A DNA stretch of 64,000 nt from Ignavibacteriales bacterium (GTDB lineage Bacteria; Bacteroidota; Ignavibacteria; Ignavibacteriales; SURF-24): assembly GCA_026390815.1 (NCBI GenBank), contig JAPLFH010000034.1, positions 37,572-101,571 of the forward strand, read 5' to 3'. The translations under genes were made by a program, and so were the position numbers. Positions 26,454 to 36,401 of this stretch are shown piece by piece (positions within the stretch are counted from its first letter, which is position 1; each line of letters opens with the position of its first letter). The notes under the pieces are model-generated. The model searched no databases. It worked only from the letters and a program-made list of their open reading frames with translations, and was not told the DNA's origin.

Positions 26454-27185
26454 CTATTTATGATTTTCTGTTTCTTCAGCAATTTCTGCTGATACAAGAA
26501 TTCTTCCACAATATTCGCAATTATACATCCTTCTGCTCTGGCGAATTTCCAATTGTCTTTGCGGAGGAACAACGTTATGGCAACCAGAACATGCTGTCCG
26601 CTTAATAGAGGAAACGGCTTTTCCACCTTTAGCCTTGCGGATTCGCATATAAGCACTGTAATCAGGTTTCTTAACTTTTGCCTCAAATTCACTTCGTTTC
26701 AGTTTTAATTTTGCTTCTTCTTTCTCATTAGCTTTTACTATTTCCTTCAGTTCAGATTCTTTTACTTTCAGTTCGCTCTTAAGAATTTCCAATTGTGGTG
26801 CTATCTCTTGAATATCATTTTTAAGTTTCTGTATCAAATCTTCAAAGGCAACATTTTCAGTTTCTAATTTTTTAATTTGATCTTCAGAATGATCAATCTC
26901 TTTAGTAAGGGCATCATATTCCTTATTGTTCCGTACCTGGTAAAGCTGCGACTTGAATTTTTTCTGATTGGTCTTTAATCTTTCAATTTCTTCTTCATTG
27001 CTCATTCTTTTTTCAATCGAACTTTTTTTCTCAACTTCTTTACCCTGTGTTTGCTCTCTCAATTCCTTTATTCGGTTCTGTAATTCTGTAACAGCGTTGG
27101 GTAAATCACCACGAAGTTCTTCCAATACATCAAGTTGGTCATCAATCAATTGTAATTCGTAAAGAGTTTTTAATCTGCTTTGCAA
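26454..27185 (-). CDS. Coiled-coil C4-type zinc-ribbon protein
   Basis: 243 aa. Residues ~1-170 are a long charged coiled coil. The C-terminus has a four-Cys zinc ribbon, TACSGCHNVVPPQ and YNCEYCGRILV (zf-RING_7 family, PF02591). The start codon is TTG behind AAAGGAGAA, a strong ribosome site that fixes it. It lies 14 bases after the Nif3-like gene; this pairing is widespread in bacteria although the joint function is unclear. Relatives have been described as structural or nucleic-acid-linked factors. Confidence 0.85.
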   Translation of the reverse strand: MQSRLKTLYELQLIDDQLDVLEELRGDLPNAVTELQNRIKELREQTQGKEVEKKSSIEKRMSNEEEIERLKTNQKKFKSQLYQVRNNKEYDALTKEIDHSEDQIKKLETENVAFEDLIQKLKNDIQEIAPQLEILKSELKVKESELKEIVKANEKEEAKLKLKRSEFEAKVKKPDYSAYMRIRKAKGGKAVSSIKRTACSGCHNVVPPQRQLEIRQSRRMYNCEYCGRILVSAEIAEETENHK

Positions 27186-27199
27186 TTTATTCTCCTTTC

Positions 27200-28312
27200 T
27201 TAATTTTTATAAAAATGAACCGGGTTAGTGGTTCTTTTGAAAATAACCGTTTTGATTCTCGGTTTTTCCGTTTGTAAAAATCTATCAAGTTTATCTTTTA
27301 TTTTATATAGAATAAAAATTTCGGTTTCATAATGTCCGGCATCTATCAATAAAATTTTATCTTCAGCATCATGGAATGTGTGGTATTTTACATCCGCAGC
27401 TATAAAAGCATCCGCCTCTTTGGAAATTGCAGCAGATAATAAATCAGAGCCGCTGCCACCGCATACGGCAACCGTTTTAATCTTATCCCCATTTCCTTTA
27501 CAAAAACGAAAGTTGCCGCCTATTTTTTCTTCAACATATTTTAAAAATGATTTGTATTCCATCTCGTTTTCAAGTTCGCCAATCGCACCCATTCCATAAT
27601 TTAAATTTTCGTTTGCCAGGGGATAAACATCATAAGCAGGTTCTTCATAAGGATGGTTCTTTAACAATGCCGTAATCACATTTCTCAAATTCCATTGATC
27701 AAGAATCATTTCAAGTCTAACTTCATCAACTTCTTCAAACTTCATTGCAGAACCTATAACTGGTTGAGAATTTTCAGATCCTTCAAATGTTCCTTTCCCT
27801 TCCAACCGATAGCTGCATTTATTATATTCTCCAATTTTGCCAGCACCTGCTTCAAACAAAGCATTAGATAATTTTAGTAAATTTTCTTTGGGAACAAACG
27901 TTACCAACTTGAATTGATTACTATCAAGGTTCTTTAGAAATTTAATTTTGGTTAAGCTTAGCGCTTTTGCAAGTTGGTAGCTTACTCCATCTTTAGTAAA
28001 ATCAAGATTTGTATGTGCCGAGTAAAGTGTGATGTTATTTTTTATTAGTTCTTGAATGAGTTTTGAGGTTTTATCCTGTGTGAAATTGAGTGATTTGATT
28101 GGCTGGAAAATTAGCGGATGATGAGTGATTATAAAGTTGCATCTTTTCTTAATTGCCTCCTTAAGCGCACTCTCCGTCAATTCTAAACAGAGCAAGATGC
28201 CTTGCACCTCTTCTTCTGCAGAACCTACCTGCAGTCCAACATTATCTTTCTGCCACGCAATTGCTTTTGGTGACCAGTTCTCCAAATATGTAATTATCCC
28301 GTTTCCTTTCAT
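27200..28312 (-). CDS. Nif3-like dinuclear metal-centre protein
   Basis: 370 aa. The N-terminal half has WQKDNVGLQVGS and FIITHHPLIFQP with its HH metal ligands, and the C-terminal half has VAVCGGSGSDLLSA, FIAADVKYH and DAGHYETE. A PII-like insert (~130-230) makes it the long form. The family forms hexamers with a two-metal site; its reaction remains debated (GTP cyclohydrolase type 2 homologue is only a name). The start at MKGNG fits the family better than an in-frame GTG lying inside a terminator hairpin. It is the first gene of the pair with the zinc-ribbon protein. Confidence 0.88.
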   Translation of the reverse strand: MKGNGIITYLENWSPKAIAWQKDNVGLQVGSAEEEVQGILLCLELTESALKEAIKKRCNFIITHHPLIFQPIKSLNFTQDKTSKLIQELIKNNITLYSAHTNLDFTKDGVSYQLAKALSLTKIKFLKNLDSNQFKLVTFVPKENLLKLSNALFEAGAGKIGEYNKCSYRLEGKGTFEGSENSQPVIGSAMKFEEVDEVRLEMILDQWNLRNVITALLKNHPYEEPAYDVYPLANENLNYGMGAIGELENEMEYKSFLKYVEEKIGGNFRFCKGNGDKIKTVAVCGGSGSDLLSAAISKEADAFIAADVKYHTFHDAEDKILLIDAGHYETEIFILYKIKDKLDRFLQTEKPRIKTVIFKRTTNPVHFYKN

Positions 28313-28315
28313 ATC

Positions 28316-28354
28316 AAAAAAAAAATGCACTTCTTAAATTGGAAGTGCATTTTT
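28316..28354 (-). terminator. Strong intrinsic terminator abutting the nif3-like start codon
   Basis: A perfect 13-bp stem, AAAAATGCACTTC (28321-28333) with GAAGTGCATTTTT (28342-28354). Read on the minus strand, the stem is followed by a run of ten T that ends 3 bases before the nif3-like ATG at 28312. It would end the ispG transcript 147 bases after its stop, or act as an attenuator for the downstream pair. Confidence 0.85.
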
Positions 28355-28500
28355 ATATTTTTTACCTTAAATCCGCAGGGTTTTTTCTAAACAGAAATTT
28401 CGATATTAATTTTACACAATTCATATTTTTACTATTGAAAATATAGCGGATTGACACGAATTATTCAAATTATTTAACAGGGAATTATTTTGTGCTATTA

Positions 28501-30435
28501 TTAGCTCCTTATTGGGTCAATCCAATTGTTATCTTCTTTAATAAGCTGAATTAATTCATCAACAGCCGATTCGGAATTAACACTGCGTTTTATGACATTT
28601 TTGCTTCTGTAAAGTGTAATTTTACCCACACCGGAACCAACATATCCATAATCAGCATCTGCCATTTCACCAGGTCCGTTAACAATACAGCCCATTATTG
28701 CAATCTTTACTCCTTTAAGATGTTCTGTTCTGCTTCGAATCTTTGCTGTTACTTCCTGAAGATCAAAAAGAGTTCTTCCGCACGAAGGACAGGCTATATA
28801 TTCTGTTTTGGAAATTCTTAACCGAACTGCTTGAAGTATACCGAATAAAATTCTATTGATTTGATTCTGATTAACTGTGCTGTTTGCTAACCAAACGCCA
28901 TCACCCAATCCATCAATCAGTAATGCTCCCAGATCGGTAGAGCTGTAAAGCATCAGCTTTTCAATATCTTCATTCAAATAATTTCTTTTGATGATAACAG
29001 GATTGTTTATTTTTTTTGCTATCAGCTCAATAAAAAATCTTCTCTGCTCTGTCATTCCATGGAGATTCACAGTTTCCAGCACAAGTGCAACGGTTTTTTC
29101 ATTCTTAAATTTATCAAGATCATTAAGATGATTAATATTGACTAAAACAAAATTTACGAACGGAGATTTTACTTTTGCTTCAAAATATTCTTCGAAGGAA
29201 AAAAGTGGAAGTCCGTTGGATTTATCTTCAAAATTTTTCCAATGTGCGTAATCATAAATTCCTTTCAAACTGGATGGAAGATTAAAGGGAACATTTTTAC
29301 CTCCAAGATAAATGTAATCCGCTGCCATATCATTCATATTCCATTTATCAGTTTCCGGTTGGTAAAAGTAACCCACTGGTTCAAGATCATTATAATTGCT
29401 GAAACCATCCATGCTGAAATCTGAAAAGACTACAGGAAAATTATTCCCACCCAAATTAGAAACTTCAAATGTTTTTCTTTTATTATAATTGAAAGGATCA
29501 AGCGGATTTATATTAATATCTGGAATAAGATTATGCTCACCACGTCTTTCATATCTTTTTGTAAGCGAAATAGCAACCGGCACCTCATACTCCGGTTCCT
29601 CCGTTAATGAAACACGAATTGTGTCTCCAAGTCCATCTTCTAAAAGTGTTCCGATTCCAACTGCAGATTTTATTCTTCCATCTTCACCATCACCAGCTTC
29701 CGTTACACCAAGATGAAGCGGGTAATTCATTCCTTCACTTTCCATTTTATTAACAAGAAGCCTGTATGCCTGAACCATAACCTTAGGATTGCTTGCCTTC
29801 ATTGAAAGAACGATGTTATGATAATTTATTTCATCACAGATTCGAACAAACTCTAAAGCCGATTCCACCATTCCCAGTGGGGTATCGCCATAGCGGCTCA
29901 TAATTCTATCCGAAAGTGAACCATGGTTGGTTCCAATCCGCATTGCTGTACCATATTCTTTACAGATTTTTACCAGCGGCGTAAATCGTTCGCGGATTCT
30001 TTCCAGTTCCAAATCATATTCATGATCCGTGTAATCAATTTGCTGGAATTTTTTCCTATCGGCATAGTTACCGGGATTAACTCTAACTTTTTCAACAATC
30101 CTTGCCGCTAATTCTGCAGCGTTTGGTGTAAAATGAATATCAGCGATAAGCGGAACTGTATAACCTCTTTTATTTAATTCCTTTTTTATCTCAGCAAGAT
30201 TTTGTGCTTCGTACATGCTGGGTGCTGTAATTCTAACATACTCGCACCCGGCATTAATCATTCTTATTGATTGCTCCACGGTAGCCATCGTATCCATTGT
30301 ATCAGTTGTGGTCATCGATTGGATACGGATTGGATTATTTCCACCGAGCGGAACAGAGCCAATAAATACTTCTTTGGTTTTGTATCGTTGGTATTTTGTT
30401 ACGTTTTGGCAATAATTTTTAATTGTTTCAATCAT
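28501..30435 (-). CDS. ispG: 4-hydroxy-3-methylbut-2-enyl diphosphate synthase, long three-domain form
   Basis: 644 aa. IspG (GcpE) catalyses the penultimate step of the MEP isoprenoid pathway with a [4Fe-4S] cluster. The TIM-barrel half has GGNNPIRIQSMTTTDTMDT, IADIHFTPNAA and VRVNPGNY. The cluster cysteines are in YIACPSCGRTLFDL and MGCIVNGPGEMADADYGYVG. An insert of roughly 250 residues between the two halves gives the long form known from Bacteroidetes/Chlorobi, Chlamydiae and plants. It is divergent from dnaG and followed by a strong terminator. Confidence 0.96.
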   Translation of the reverse strand: MIETIKNYCQNVTKYQRYKTKEVFIGSVPLGGNNPIRIQSMTTTDTMDTMATVEQSIRMINAGCEYVRITAPSMYEAQNLAEIKKELNKRGYTVPLIADIHFTPNAAELAARIVEKVRVNPGNYADRKKFQQIDYTDHEYDLELERIRERFTPLVKICKEYGTAMRIGTNHGSLSDRIMSRYGDTPLGMVESALEFVRICDEINYHNIVLSMKASNPKVMVQAYRLLVNKMESEGMNYPLHLGVTEAGDGEDGRIKSAVGIGTLLEDGLGDTIRVSLTEEPEYEVPVAISLTKRYERRGEHNLIPDININPLDPFNYNKRKTFEVSNLGGNNFPVVFSDFSMDGFSNYNDLEPVGYFYQPETDKWNMNDMAADYIYLGGKNVPFNLPSSLKGIYDYAHWKNFEDKSNGLPLFSFEEYFEAKVKSPFVNFVLVNINHLNDLDKFKNEKTVALVLETVNLHGMTEQRRFFIELIAKKINNPVIIKRNYLNEDIEKLMLYSSTDLGALLIDGLGDGVWLANSTVNQNQINRILFGILQAVRLRISKTEYIACPSCGRTLFDLQEVTAKIRSRTEHLKGVKIAIMGCIVNGPGEMADADYGYVGSGVGKITLYRSKNVIKRSVNSESAVDELIQLIKEDNNWIDPIRS

Positions 30436-30484
30436 AAACTACATAACAACTTGTTATTAGATAAAGTTTAGAAAACAGACTAAG

Positions 30485-30542
30485 TTAATTCCAACTTCAG
30501 TTTTCTGCTTTCATATTCCTTAATTCTGACTTCTGTTTTCTG
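30485..30542. repeat. 23-bp direct repeats in the ispG-dnaG spacer
   Basis: TTAATTCCAACTTCAGTTTTCTG (30485-30507) is repeated as a copy with about 20 of 23 positions matching at 30520-30542, separated by 12 bases. Part of an inverted copy (AGAAAACAGA) lies just to the left at 30471. It is in the divergent promoter region, so it may overlap control signals. Confidence 0.55.
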
Positions 30543-30657
30543 TATTCTATTTTCGTCTTCTCCTTTCAAATATAACAAATAATTACAACTGGTTGAGCAA
30601 ATCATCCTATCAAAAATATTTCCTATATTTATGGCAAAAGAAAATTAATACTTATCG

Positions 30658-32523
30658 ATGATAATTCCAGAAAATAAAATAGAAGAAGTACGTTCAGCGG
30701 TAAACATTGTTGATGTAATTTCAGAATCTGTTCAGTTAAGGAAAAGAGGTAAGAACTATGTGGGTCTTTGCCCATTCCATCAGGAAAAAACTCCTTCCTT
30801 TACCGTTAGCAGCGATAAACAAATATTTCATTGCTTTGGATGCCATGCCGGCGGTAATGTATTCAAATTCTTAATGGATTTACAAAACATTTCTTTTGTA
30901 GAAGCTGTTCAGGATATTGCAAAGCGAGCCGGTATCAACCTCGAATTTCAGGAAACTGCTCCAACCGAAGAACAGAGCGAACAGGAAATTCTTTATGACA
31001 TAAACACGTTGGTTGCTCGTTTCTTTTTGAACAATCTTCTGCAAAGTTTACAAGGTGAAATTGCAAGAAATTACTTTGCCGAAAGAAACATTAAACTGCA
31101 AACACAAAGAATCTTTGGTTTGGGTTACGCACTTCCAGAATGGGAAAGCATTGTAAAGTTTGTAAAAGAAAATAATATAGATCTGGATAAAGCAAAATAC
31201 CTGGGAATAATTGAAAAGAATGAAAGCGGCGGATATTATGATAAATTCCGGGGAAGGATTATCTTTCCGATTTTCTCTCCAAATGGAAGAGTAATTGCAT
31301 TTGGCGGGCGAGTGATGGAGAAATCGGAGAACACAGCCAAGTATCTTAACTCACCGGAATCAGCAATTTATTCCAAGCGACGCTCGCTATATGGTTTATA
31401 TCATTCCAAAGAAGAAATTAGAAAACTTGATAAAGCATTACTGGTTGAAGGCTATATGGATTTGATTTCGTTGTATCAGGGCGGAGTAAAGAATGTAGTT
31501 GCTTCGTCCGGAACTGCGCTTACAGAAGAACAAGTTCAAATGCTTTCCAGGTATACAAAAAATGTTGTTGTGTTTTACGATGCTGATCCAGCCGGTATTA
31601 AAGCTTCAATCCGCAGCATAGAGCTTTTAGTTAAACAGGATTTTGATGTTAAGATTGCCGAACTGCCGAAAGGGGAAGATCCCGATTCCTTTATTCAAAA
31701 ATTTGGCAGAGAAGAATTTGACGATCAAATTAAAAAAGCACAAAATTTTTTAGAATACCAATCTGCACAGTATGAAAAGCAGGGACTGTTTAACGATCCA
31801 ACTCTTCAAACAAAAGCTATTAGAGACCTTGTACAATCGGCTGCGTTTGTTAATGATGAATTGAAGAGAAGCATTCTGCTTAAATCGATTTCCCGAAAGT
31901 TTAACCTGCGCGAAAAACTTTTAGAGGCTGAATTAGAAAAACTTTTAAAAATATCTTCAAGGCGGGATGAAAGAAAAACCGAAATAAAAACAACAACTAA
32001 CGATCAAAATGGTTCGCTGGAAAACATTCCCGAGGCTGCGGTTCGTGTGCAGGCTCCATCTGAAAGAGAATTGATTAAACTTTTATATGAAGGTGATAAA
32101 AAAATTGTTGAATTCATTTTCCATCATTTAGCACCGGAGGATTTTTCTAACCGTTCTTATCGTTACCTGGCAAACCTTATTTTTGATGCCTTGACAAATG
32201 ACGAAAGTATTGCACCGGCTGTATTGGTAGAAAAAATTGAGGATGATAGAATAAAGCAATTCGTGTTTAACCTTTCGTTCGAAAAATATACTATCAGTAA
32301 ATCGTGGGAAGATTTTTATCCTGGAGTCCCGGAAAGCCAAAGCTTAACCAGGCATTCTAAAGATGCGGTAAGGAGTTTCAAACTTTTCCATATCGACCTG
32401 GAGATAAAACAGAACAATGATAAAATAAAATCTGCAAAAAGTGATGAAGAAATTGTTCAATTGATGAAAGCAAACATAACCCTGGAGCAAGATAAAAAAT
32501 TAATCCAAAATGATATTGGTTAA
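30658..32523 (+). CDS. dnaG: DNA primase
   Basis: 621 aa. The N-terminal zinc-binding domain carries CPFHQEKTPSF and IFHCFGCHAGGNVF, and the TOPRIM core has LLVEGYMDLISLYQGG and VVFYDADPAGIKASIRS. The C-terminal ~180 residues are the helicase-interaction part. It synthesises RNA primers at the replication fork. The divergent ispG lies 222 bases away; a GH13 gene follows 65 bases downstream. No strong ribosome site is seen before the ATG. Confidence 0.96.
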   Translation: MIIPENKIEEVRSAVNIVDVISESVQLRKRGKNYVGLCPFHQEKTPSFTVSSDKQIFHCFGCHAGGNVFKFLMDLQNISFVEAVQDIAKRAGINLEFQETAPTEEQSEQEILYDINTLVARFFLNNLLQSLQGEIARNYFAERNIKLQTQRIFGLGYALPEWESIVKFVKENNIDLDKAKYLGIIEKNESGGYYDKFRGRIIFPIFSPNGRVIAFGGRVMEKSENTAKYLNSPESAIYSKRRSLYGLYHSKEEIRKLDKALLVEGYMDLISLYQGGVKNVVASSGTALTEEQVQMLSRYTKNVVVFYDADPAGIKASIRSIELLVKQDFDVKIAELPKGEDPDSFIQKFGREEFDDQIKKAQNFLEYQSAQYEKQGLFNDPTLQTKAIRDLVQSAAFVNDELKRSILLKSISRKFNLREKLLEAELEKLLKISSRRDERKTEIKTTTNDQNGSLENIPEAAVRVQAPSERELIKLLYEGDKKIVEFIFHHLAPEDFSNRSYRYLANLIFDALTNDESIAPAVLVEKIEDDRIKQFVFNLSFEKYTISKSWEDFYPGVPESQSLTRHSKDAVRSFKLFHIDLEIKQNNDKIKSAKSDEEIVQLMKANITLEQDKKLIQNDIG

Positions 32524-32588
32524 AAGTTTATGTGTTCATGCAAATGTACTTTTGTTAAAGAAAATAATATTTAAGGAAATTTTTAACT

Positions 32589-34064
32589 ATGATAACTCAT
32601 CCAAAATTGTACGAAATAAACACGCGCGTTTGGATAAATAAATTTTCTTTAGATAAAAAGAAAATTTCGCTAACAGAAATTCCCGACCAGGTTTGGAAAG
32701 ATTTGGCTGATAAAGGTATAAACATAGTATGGTTGATGGGAATTTGGAAAACAAATCCTGCGCTTACACAAAAATATTGTCTGGAAGACTTCTTGATCAG
32801 AAATTATGAAAAAGCTTTGAAAGATTGGAAATTGGAAGACGTGATTGGATCTCCATTTGCAATTGATGAATATATTGTTAATCCAGATTTGGGTGATTTC
32901 GAGATTCTGGGCAATCTAAGGGAAAAATTAAACAGTTTTGAAATAAAGTTGTTTTTAGATTTCATTCCGAATCATTTCAGTGCGGGTTCAAATTTAATTA
33001 AGAATAATCCGGAAATATTTTTACCGGCTGATGAAGAAATGTATTCAAAAGATAAATATACATTCTTCAAACCAGAAGGAGCCTCGCAAATATTCGCGCA
33101 CGGACGCGATCCGTTTTTCCCTGCCTGGCAAGATACAATCCAGGTTAATTATATCAGTCCGGAAGCAGTTGCGTTTATGATTGATACTTTATATAAAATT
33201 GCAAAATACTGCGATGGTGTTAGATGCGATATGGCTATGCTTGCTTTAAGCAATGTTTTTTTTAATACCTGGCGCGGCGTTCTTAACAAGCTGGGTTTTT
33301 CTAAACCGGATAGGGAATTCTGGCAGCTTGCAATTAAAAGAGTTAAAGAACATTTCCCTGATTTTATTTTTATGGCAGAAACATATTGGGATTTAGAGTG
33401 GGATCTACAGCAGCTTGGATTTGATTATACTTATGACAAAAAATTAACCGATAGACTTAATTGGGGAAATGTACGTGATATTCGGAATCACTTGATGGCT
33501 GAATTAGATTACCAGAATAAGCTGGTTCGTTTTATTGAAAATCATGACGAAGAACGAGCGGAAATATTATTTGGTAGAAACCGATCCAAGGCAGCTGCCG
33601 TTGTAATGAGCACAATTCCTGGAATACGTTTTTATTATGATGGTCAATTTGAAGGAAAAAAAATTAAGCTCCCTGTGCAGCTTGGAAGAGAGCCTAATGA
33701 AAAAGTGAACCAAAGTGTGCAGGATTTCTACTTTAAATTGCTAAGAATTACAAAGGAAGAAGTTTTTCATTTGGGAATCTGGAAATTGTTAACCGCGTTG
33801 CCGGCTTGGGAACATAATAATACTTTTTCAAACATGCTTGCATGGAATTGGAATTATAAAAATGAAAACCGGCTTATTGTTGTTAATTATTCTGACCAGA
33901 AATCACAATGCAGATTAAAATTGGATGTTGGAGATTATGATGAGAATTTTGAAATAATAGATTTGCTGAACGACTACGTTTATTTACGTTCTTCTGAAGA
34001 AGTTTACCATACTGGATTATACGTCGAACTTCAGGCTTTTCAAAGTCACATTTTTGCATATTAG
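32589..34064 (+). CDS. Cytoplasmic GH13 glycosidase
   Basis: 491 aa without a signal peptide. GH13 motifs are FLDFIPNHFS (region I), DGVRCDMAM with nucleophile Asp214, FMAETYWDLEW with acid/base Glu264, and FIENHDEERA with Asp320. It opens with YEINTRVWINKFS and lacks extra binding modules. The family hydrolyses or rearranges alpha-glucans; cytoplasmic location suggests use on glycogen or imported oligosaccharides, complementing the secreted enzyme at 9.0 kb. Exact subfamily is not determined. Confidence 0.88.
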   Translation: MITHPKLYEINTRVWINKFSLDKKKISLTEIPDQVWKDLADKGINIVWLMGIWKTNPALTQKYCLEDFLIRNYEKALKDWKLEDVIGSPFAIDEYIVNPDLGDFEILGNLREKLNSFEIKLFLDFIPNHFSAGSNLIKNNPEIFLPADEEMYSKDKYTFFKPEGASQIFAHGRDPFFPAWQDTIQVNYISPEAVAFMIDTLYKIAKYCDGVRCDMAMLALSNVFFNTWRGVLNKLGFSKPDREFWQLAIKRVKEHFPDFIFMAETYWDLEWDLQQLGFDYTYDKKLTDRLNWGNVRDIRNHLMAELDYQNKLVRFIENHDEERAEILFGRNRSKAAAVVMSTIPGIRFYYDGQFEGKKIKLPVQLGREPNEKVNQSVQDFYFKLLRITKEEVFHLGIWKLLTALPAWEHNNTFSNMLAWNWNYKNENRLIVVNYSDQKSQCRLKLDVGDYDENFEIIDLLNDYVYLRSSEEVYHTGLYVELQAFQSHIFAY

Positions 34065-34350
34065 AAATCCAGGGTATTGTAGTATTCTATCCCAAATCTT
34101 ATTTTAACCAATACTCTAAACCAATTCTATCTTCTATAAAAAATCAAATTCTCATTGGGAATTTTTAAGTGTCCAAGTTGGTTTAGTTGGTAATATTTCT
34201 ATTTTCACTTGAACTTAAAATGATTATCTTTCAGCGGAAAGAATATTTCTGAACAGAGAACGGCGGAATAGCAAAAAAAAAAATTAAAATGGTTTTTTAT
34301 AGCTCAAAATCAATCTCATTGGTTTATAAAATAGGAGTAGTTTAATAGTA
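34065..34350. other. AT-rich spacer before the DUF3109-rpoN group
   Basis: 286 bases without a gene. It contains a run of eleven A (34275-34285) and no strong hairpin. A promoter for the DUF3109-rpoN group probably lies here, but I cannot point to definite -33/-7 elements. Confidence 0.4.
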
Positions 34351-34920
34351 ATGTTTCTGGATAATATAGTTGAAATAAATAAAGTGGCTGTTAGAAAAGA
34401 AGTTTTTGAAACTAAATTTGTCTGCGATCTGAATAAATGTAAAGGAGCATGCTGCACTTTAGAAAGCCAGTATGGTGCACCTCTTCTGAAAGATGAAATT
34501 AAAATAATTGAAAATTTATTACCAGACATCCTTCCTTATATTTCTGAGAAGCATAAAGAAGAAATTGAAACAAATGGATTTTGGGAAGAGAAAGAAGGCA
34601 ATTTATTAATTAGAAGCCTGAACAATAAGGATTGTGTTTTTGCTCGTTTCGAAAATGGCATTGCTAAATGTGGAATTGAAAAAGCTTACTTTGATAATAA
34701 AATAAATTTTCAGAAACCAATTTCGTGTCATCTGTTCCCAATAAGAATTTCTAATTTTGGCGGGGATATTCTAAGGTTTGAAAAATTTAAAGAGTGCCAC
34801 CCAGCCATTGAAAATGGCAGTAATTTAAATGTAACTGTTGCTAATTTTTGTAAAGATTCATTAACCAGATTATATGGTAAGGACTGGTTTGATAAGTTAA
34901 GCGAAATTCCTAGGAGTTAA
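34351..34920 (+). CDS. DUF3109 cysteine-cluster protein
   Basis: 189 aa. It has the DUF3109 pattern: FVCDLNKCKGACCTLESQYG near the N-terminus, then NKDCVFARFENGIAKCGIEK, PISCHLFPIRI and FKECHPAI, eight or more conserved cysteines that probably hold a metal or Fe-S centre (related to YkgJ-type clusters). The function is unknown. Its stop lies 2 bases before the rpoN start, so the two are translationally coupled. Confidence 0.87.
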   Translation: MFLDNIVEINKVAVRKEVFETKFVCDLNKCKGACCTLESQYGAPLLKDEIKIIENLLPDILPYISEKHKEEIETNGFWEEKEGNLLIRSLNNKDCVFARFENGIAKCGIEKAYFDNKINFQKPISCHLFPIRISNFGGDILRFEKFKECHPAIENGSNLNVTVANFCKDSLTRLYGKDWFDKLSEIPRS

Positions 34921-34922
34921 TT

Positions 34923-36401
34923 ATGTTATCATTAAATCAACGACTACAACAACTTCAAAAACTTTCCCCACAGCAGATTCAATATCAAAAGCTGCTTCAA
35001 TTAAATACATTGTCTCTTGAACAAAGAATAAAAACCGAATTAGAGCTAAATCCTATACTTGAAGAAGTGCTTACTGATGATTTTGAATTAGAAATGAAAC
35101 AAGACGATGAAAAACCAGAAACAACTGAATCGGAAGATTTTGAAGGAGAAGAGTTTTCTGAAGAAAAAAATTCGGATGATGAATTTGGTGTTGAAGATTA
35201 TATGAATGATGTGGAAGAACTTGACAACGATTATGTTTATAAGAATCAGGAGGAAGAAAAAATACATCCCGTTGCACCTTTACGAGAAACATTGAATGAG
35301 CATTTGCTGAATCAATTATATCTCCTTGAGCTGGCAGAACCGCTTTACAGGCTTGGCGAGGAAATTATTGGAAGCCTTACTGAAGGCGGTTACCTTAAAC
35401 GCGATTTAAATAGTATTGTTGAAGAATTAAAGATGTTTGAACATATAGAAATTTCTGCTGAGGAAGCAGAAAATCTTATCAAGAGAATTCAATTATTCGA
35501 TCCGATTGGTATAGCTTGCAGAAATTTGCGCGAATGTCTTCTGGTTCAACTAAAAAACTCGTCTTACGATCCATATTATTCCTATCTTGCCGAACATCTT
35601 TTAACCGAACATTTTGATGATTTTGTTAATAAACGCTTCGAAAATATTCAGCGAAGCATGAACTTTAGTGTAGAAACTCTGAAAGCAACTCTCAAGTTAA
35701 TCCATAAGCTTAATCCAAAACCCGGGGAAGGAAATATTGAATCGGATCAGGCAAATCAAATTACTCCGGATTTCATGATAGAAAAAGTAGATGACAATTT
35801 TATAATTACCTTAAATGATCGAAGTGTTCCGTCAGTAACAATTAGTCAAACTTATTTGGAATTATTGAATACAAATAAGCGAAAAAGAAATCTCTCCAGA
35901 AGAGATAAAGACACGCACAAATTCTTACGGGAAAAGTTTGAATCGGCAAAGTGGTTTATTGCTTCAATCCAGCAAAGAAGAGATACGTTGATGAGAATTA
36001 TGCGCGCTATTTTGGAAAAACAGTACGAGTTTTTTGAATATGGACCTAAAGCTCTTAAGCCAATGATTTATAAAGATATTGCTGAAGAAATCCAAATGGA
36101 TATATCTACAATAAGCCGTGTAGTAAATGGAAAGTATGTTCAAAGTCCGGTTGGAATTCACGAACTAAAATATTTTTTTAGTGAAGGATTAGCCACAGAT
36201 GATGGAACTGAAATTTCCAATAAACATATTAAAGAATTGATAAAAGAAATCTGCGAATCGGAACCGAAAACCGCTCCGTATAGCGATGATAAAATTGCAG
36301 AGATCCTTAATGATAAAGGAATCCACATTGCCAGAAGAACAGTAGCAAAATACCGCGAGCAGCTTAGAATTCCTGTTGCACGTCTTCGCAAGGAATTATG
36401 A
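34923..36401 (+). CDS. rpoN: RNA polymerase sigma-54 factor
   Basis: 492 aa. Region I is the glutamine-rich opening LNQRLQQLQKLSPQQIQYQK and LELNPILEE; an acidic region II follows (~55-115). The core-binding part has RIQLFDPIGIACRNLRECLL, and the promoter-binding RpoN box ARRTVAKYREQLRIPVARLR ends the protein. It directs transcription from -24/-12 promoters with NtrC-type activators, one of which ends at the left edge of this window. It is coupled to the genes on both sides. Confidence 0.96.
   Translation: MLSLNQRLQQLQKLSPQQIQYQKLLQLNTLSLEQRIKTELELNPILEEVLTDDFELEMKQDDEKPETTESEDFEGEEFSEEKNSDDEFGVEDYMNDVEELDNDYVYKNQEEEKIHPVAPLRETLNEHLLNQLYLLELAEPLYRLGEEIIGSLTEGGYLKRDLNSIVEELKMFEHIEISAEEAENLIKRIQLFDPIGIACRNLRECLLVQLKNSSYDPYYSYLAEHLLTEHFDDFVNKRFENIQRSMNFSVETLKATLKLIHKLNPKPGEGNIESDQANQITPDFMIEKVDDNFIITLNDRSVPSVTISQTYLELLNTNKRKRNLSRRDKDTHKFLREKFESAKWFIASIQQRRDTLMRIMRAILEKQYEFFEYGPKALKPMIYKDIAEEIQMDISTISRVVNGKYVQSPVGIHELKYFFSEGLATDDGTEISNKHIKELIKEICESEPKTAPYSDDKIAEILNDKGIHIARRTVAKYREQLRIPVARLRKEL

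Noticed and set aside
35071..35292. Antisense frame inside rpoN
   Set aside because: It mirrors the acidic low-complexity region II of sigma-54 and has no independent support.
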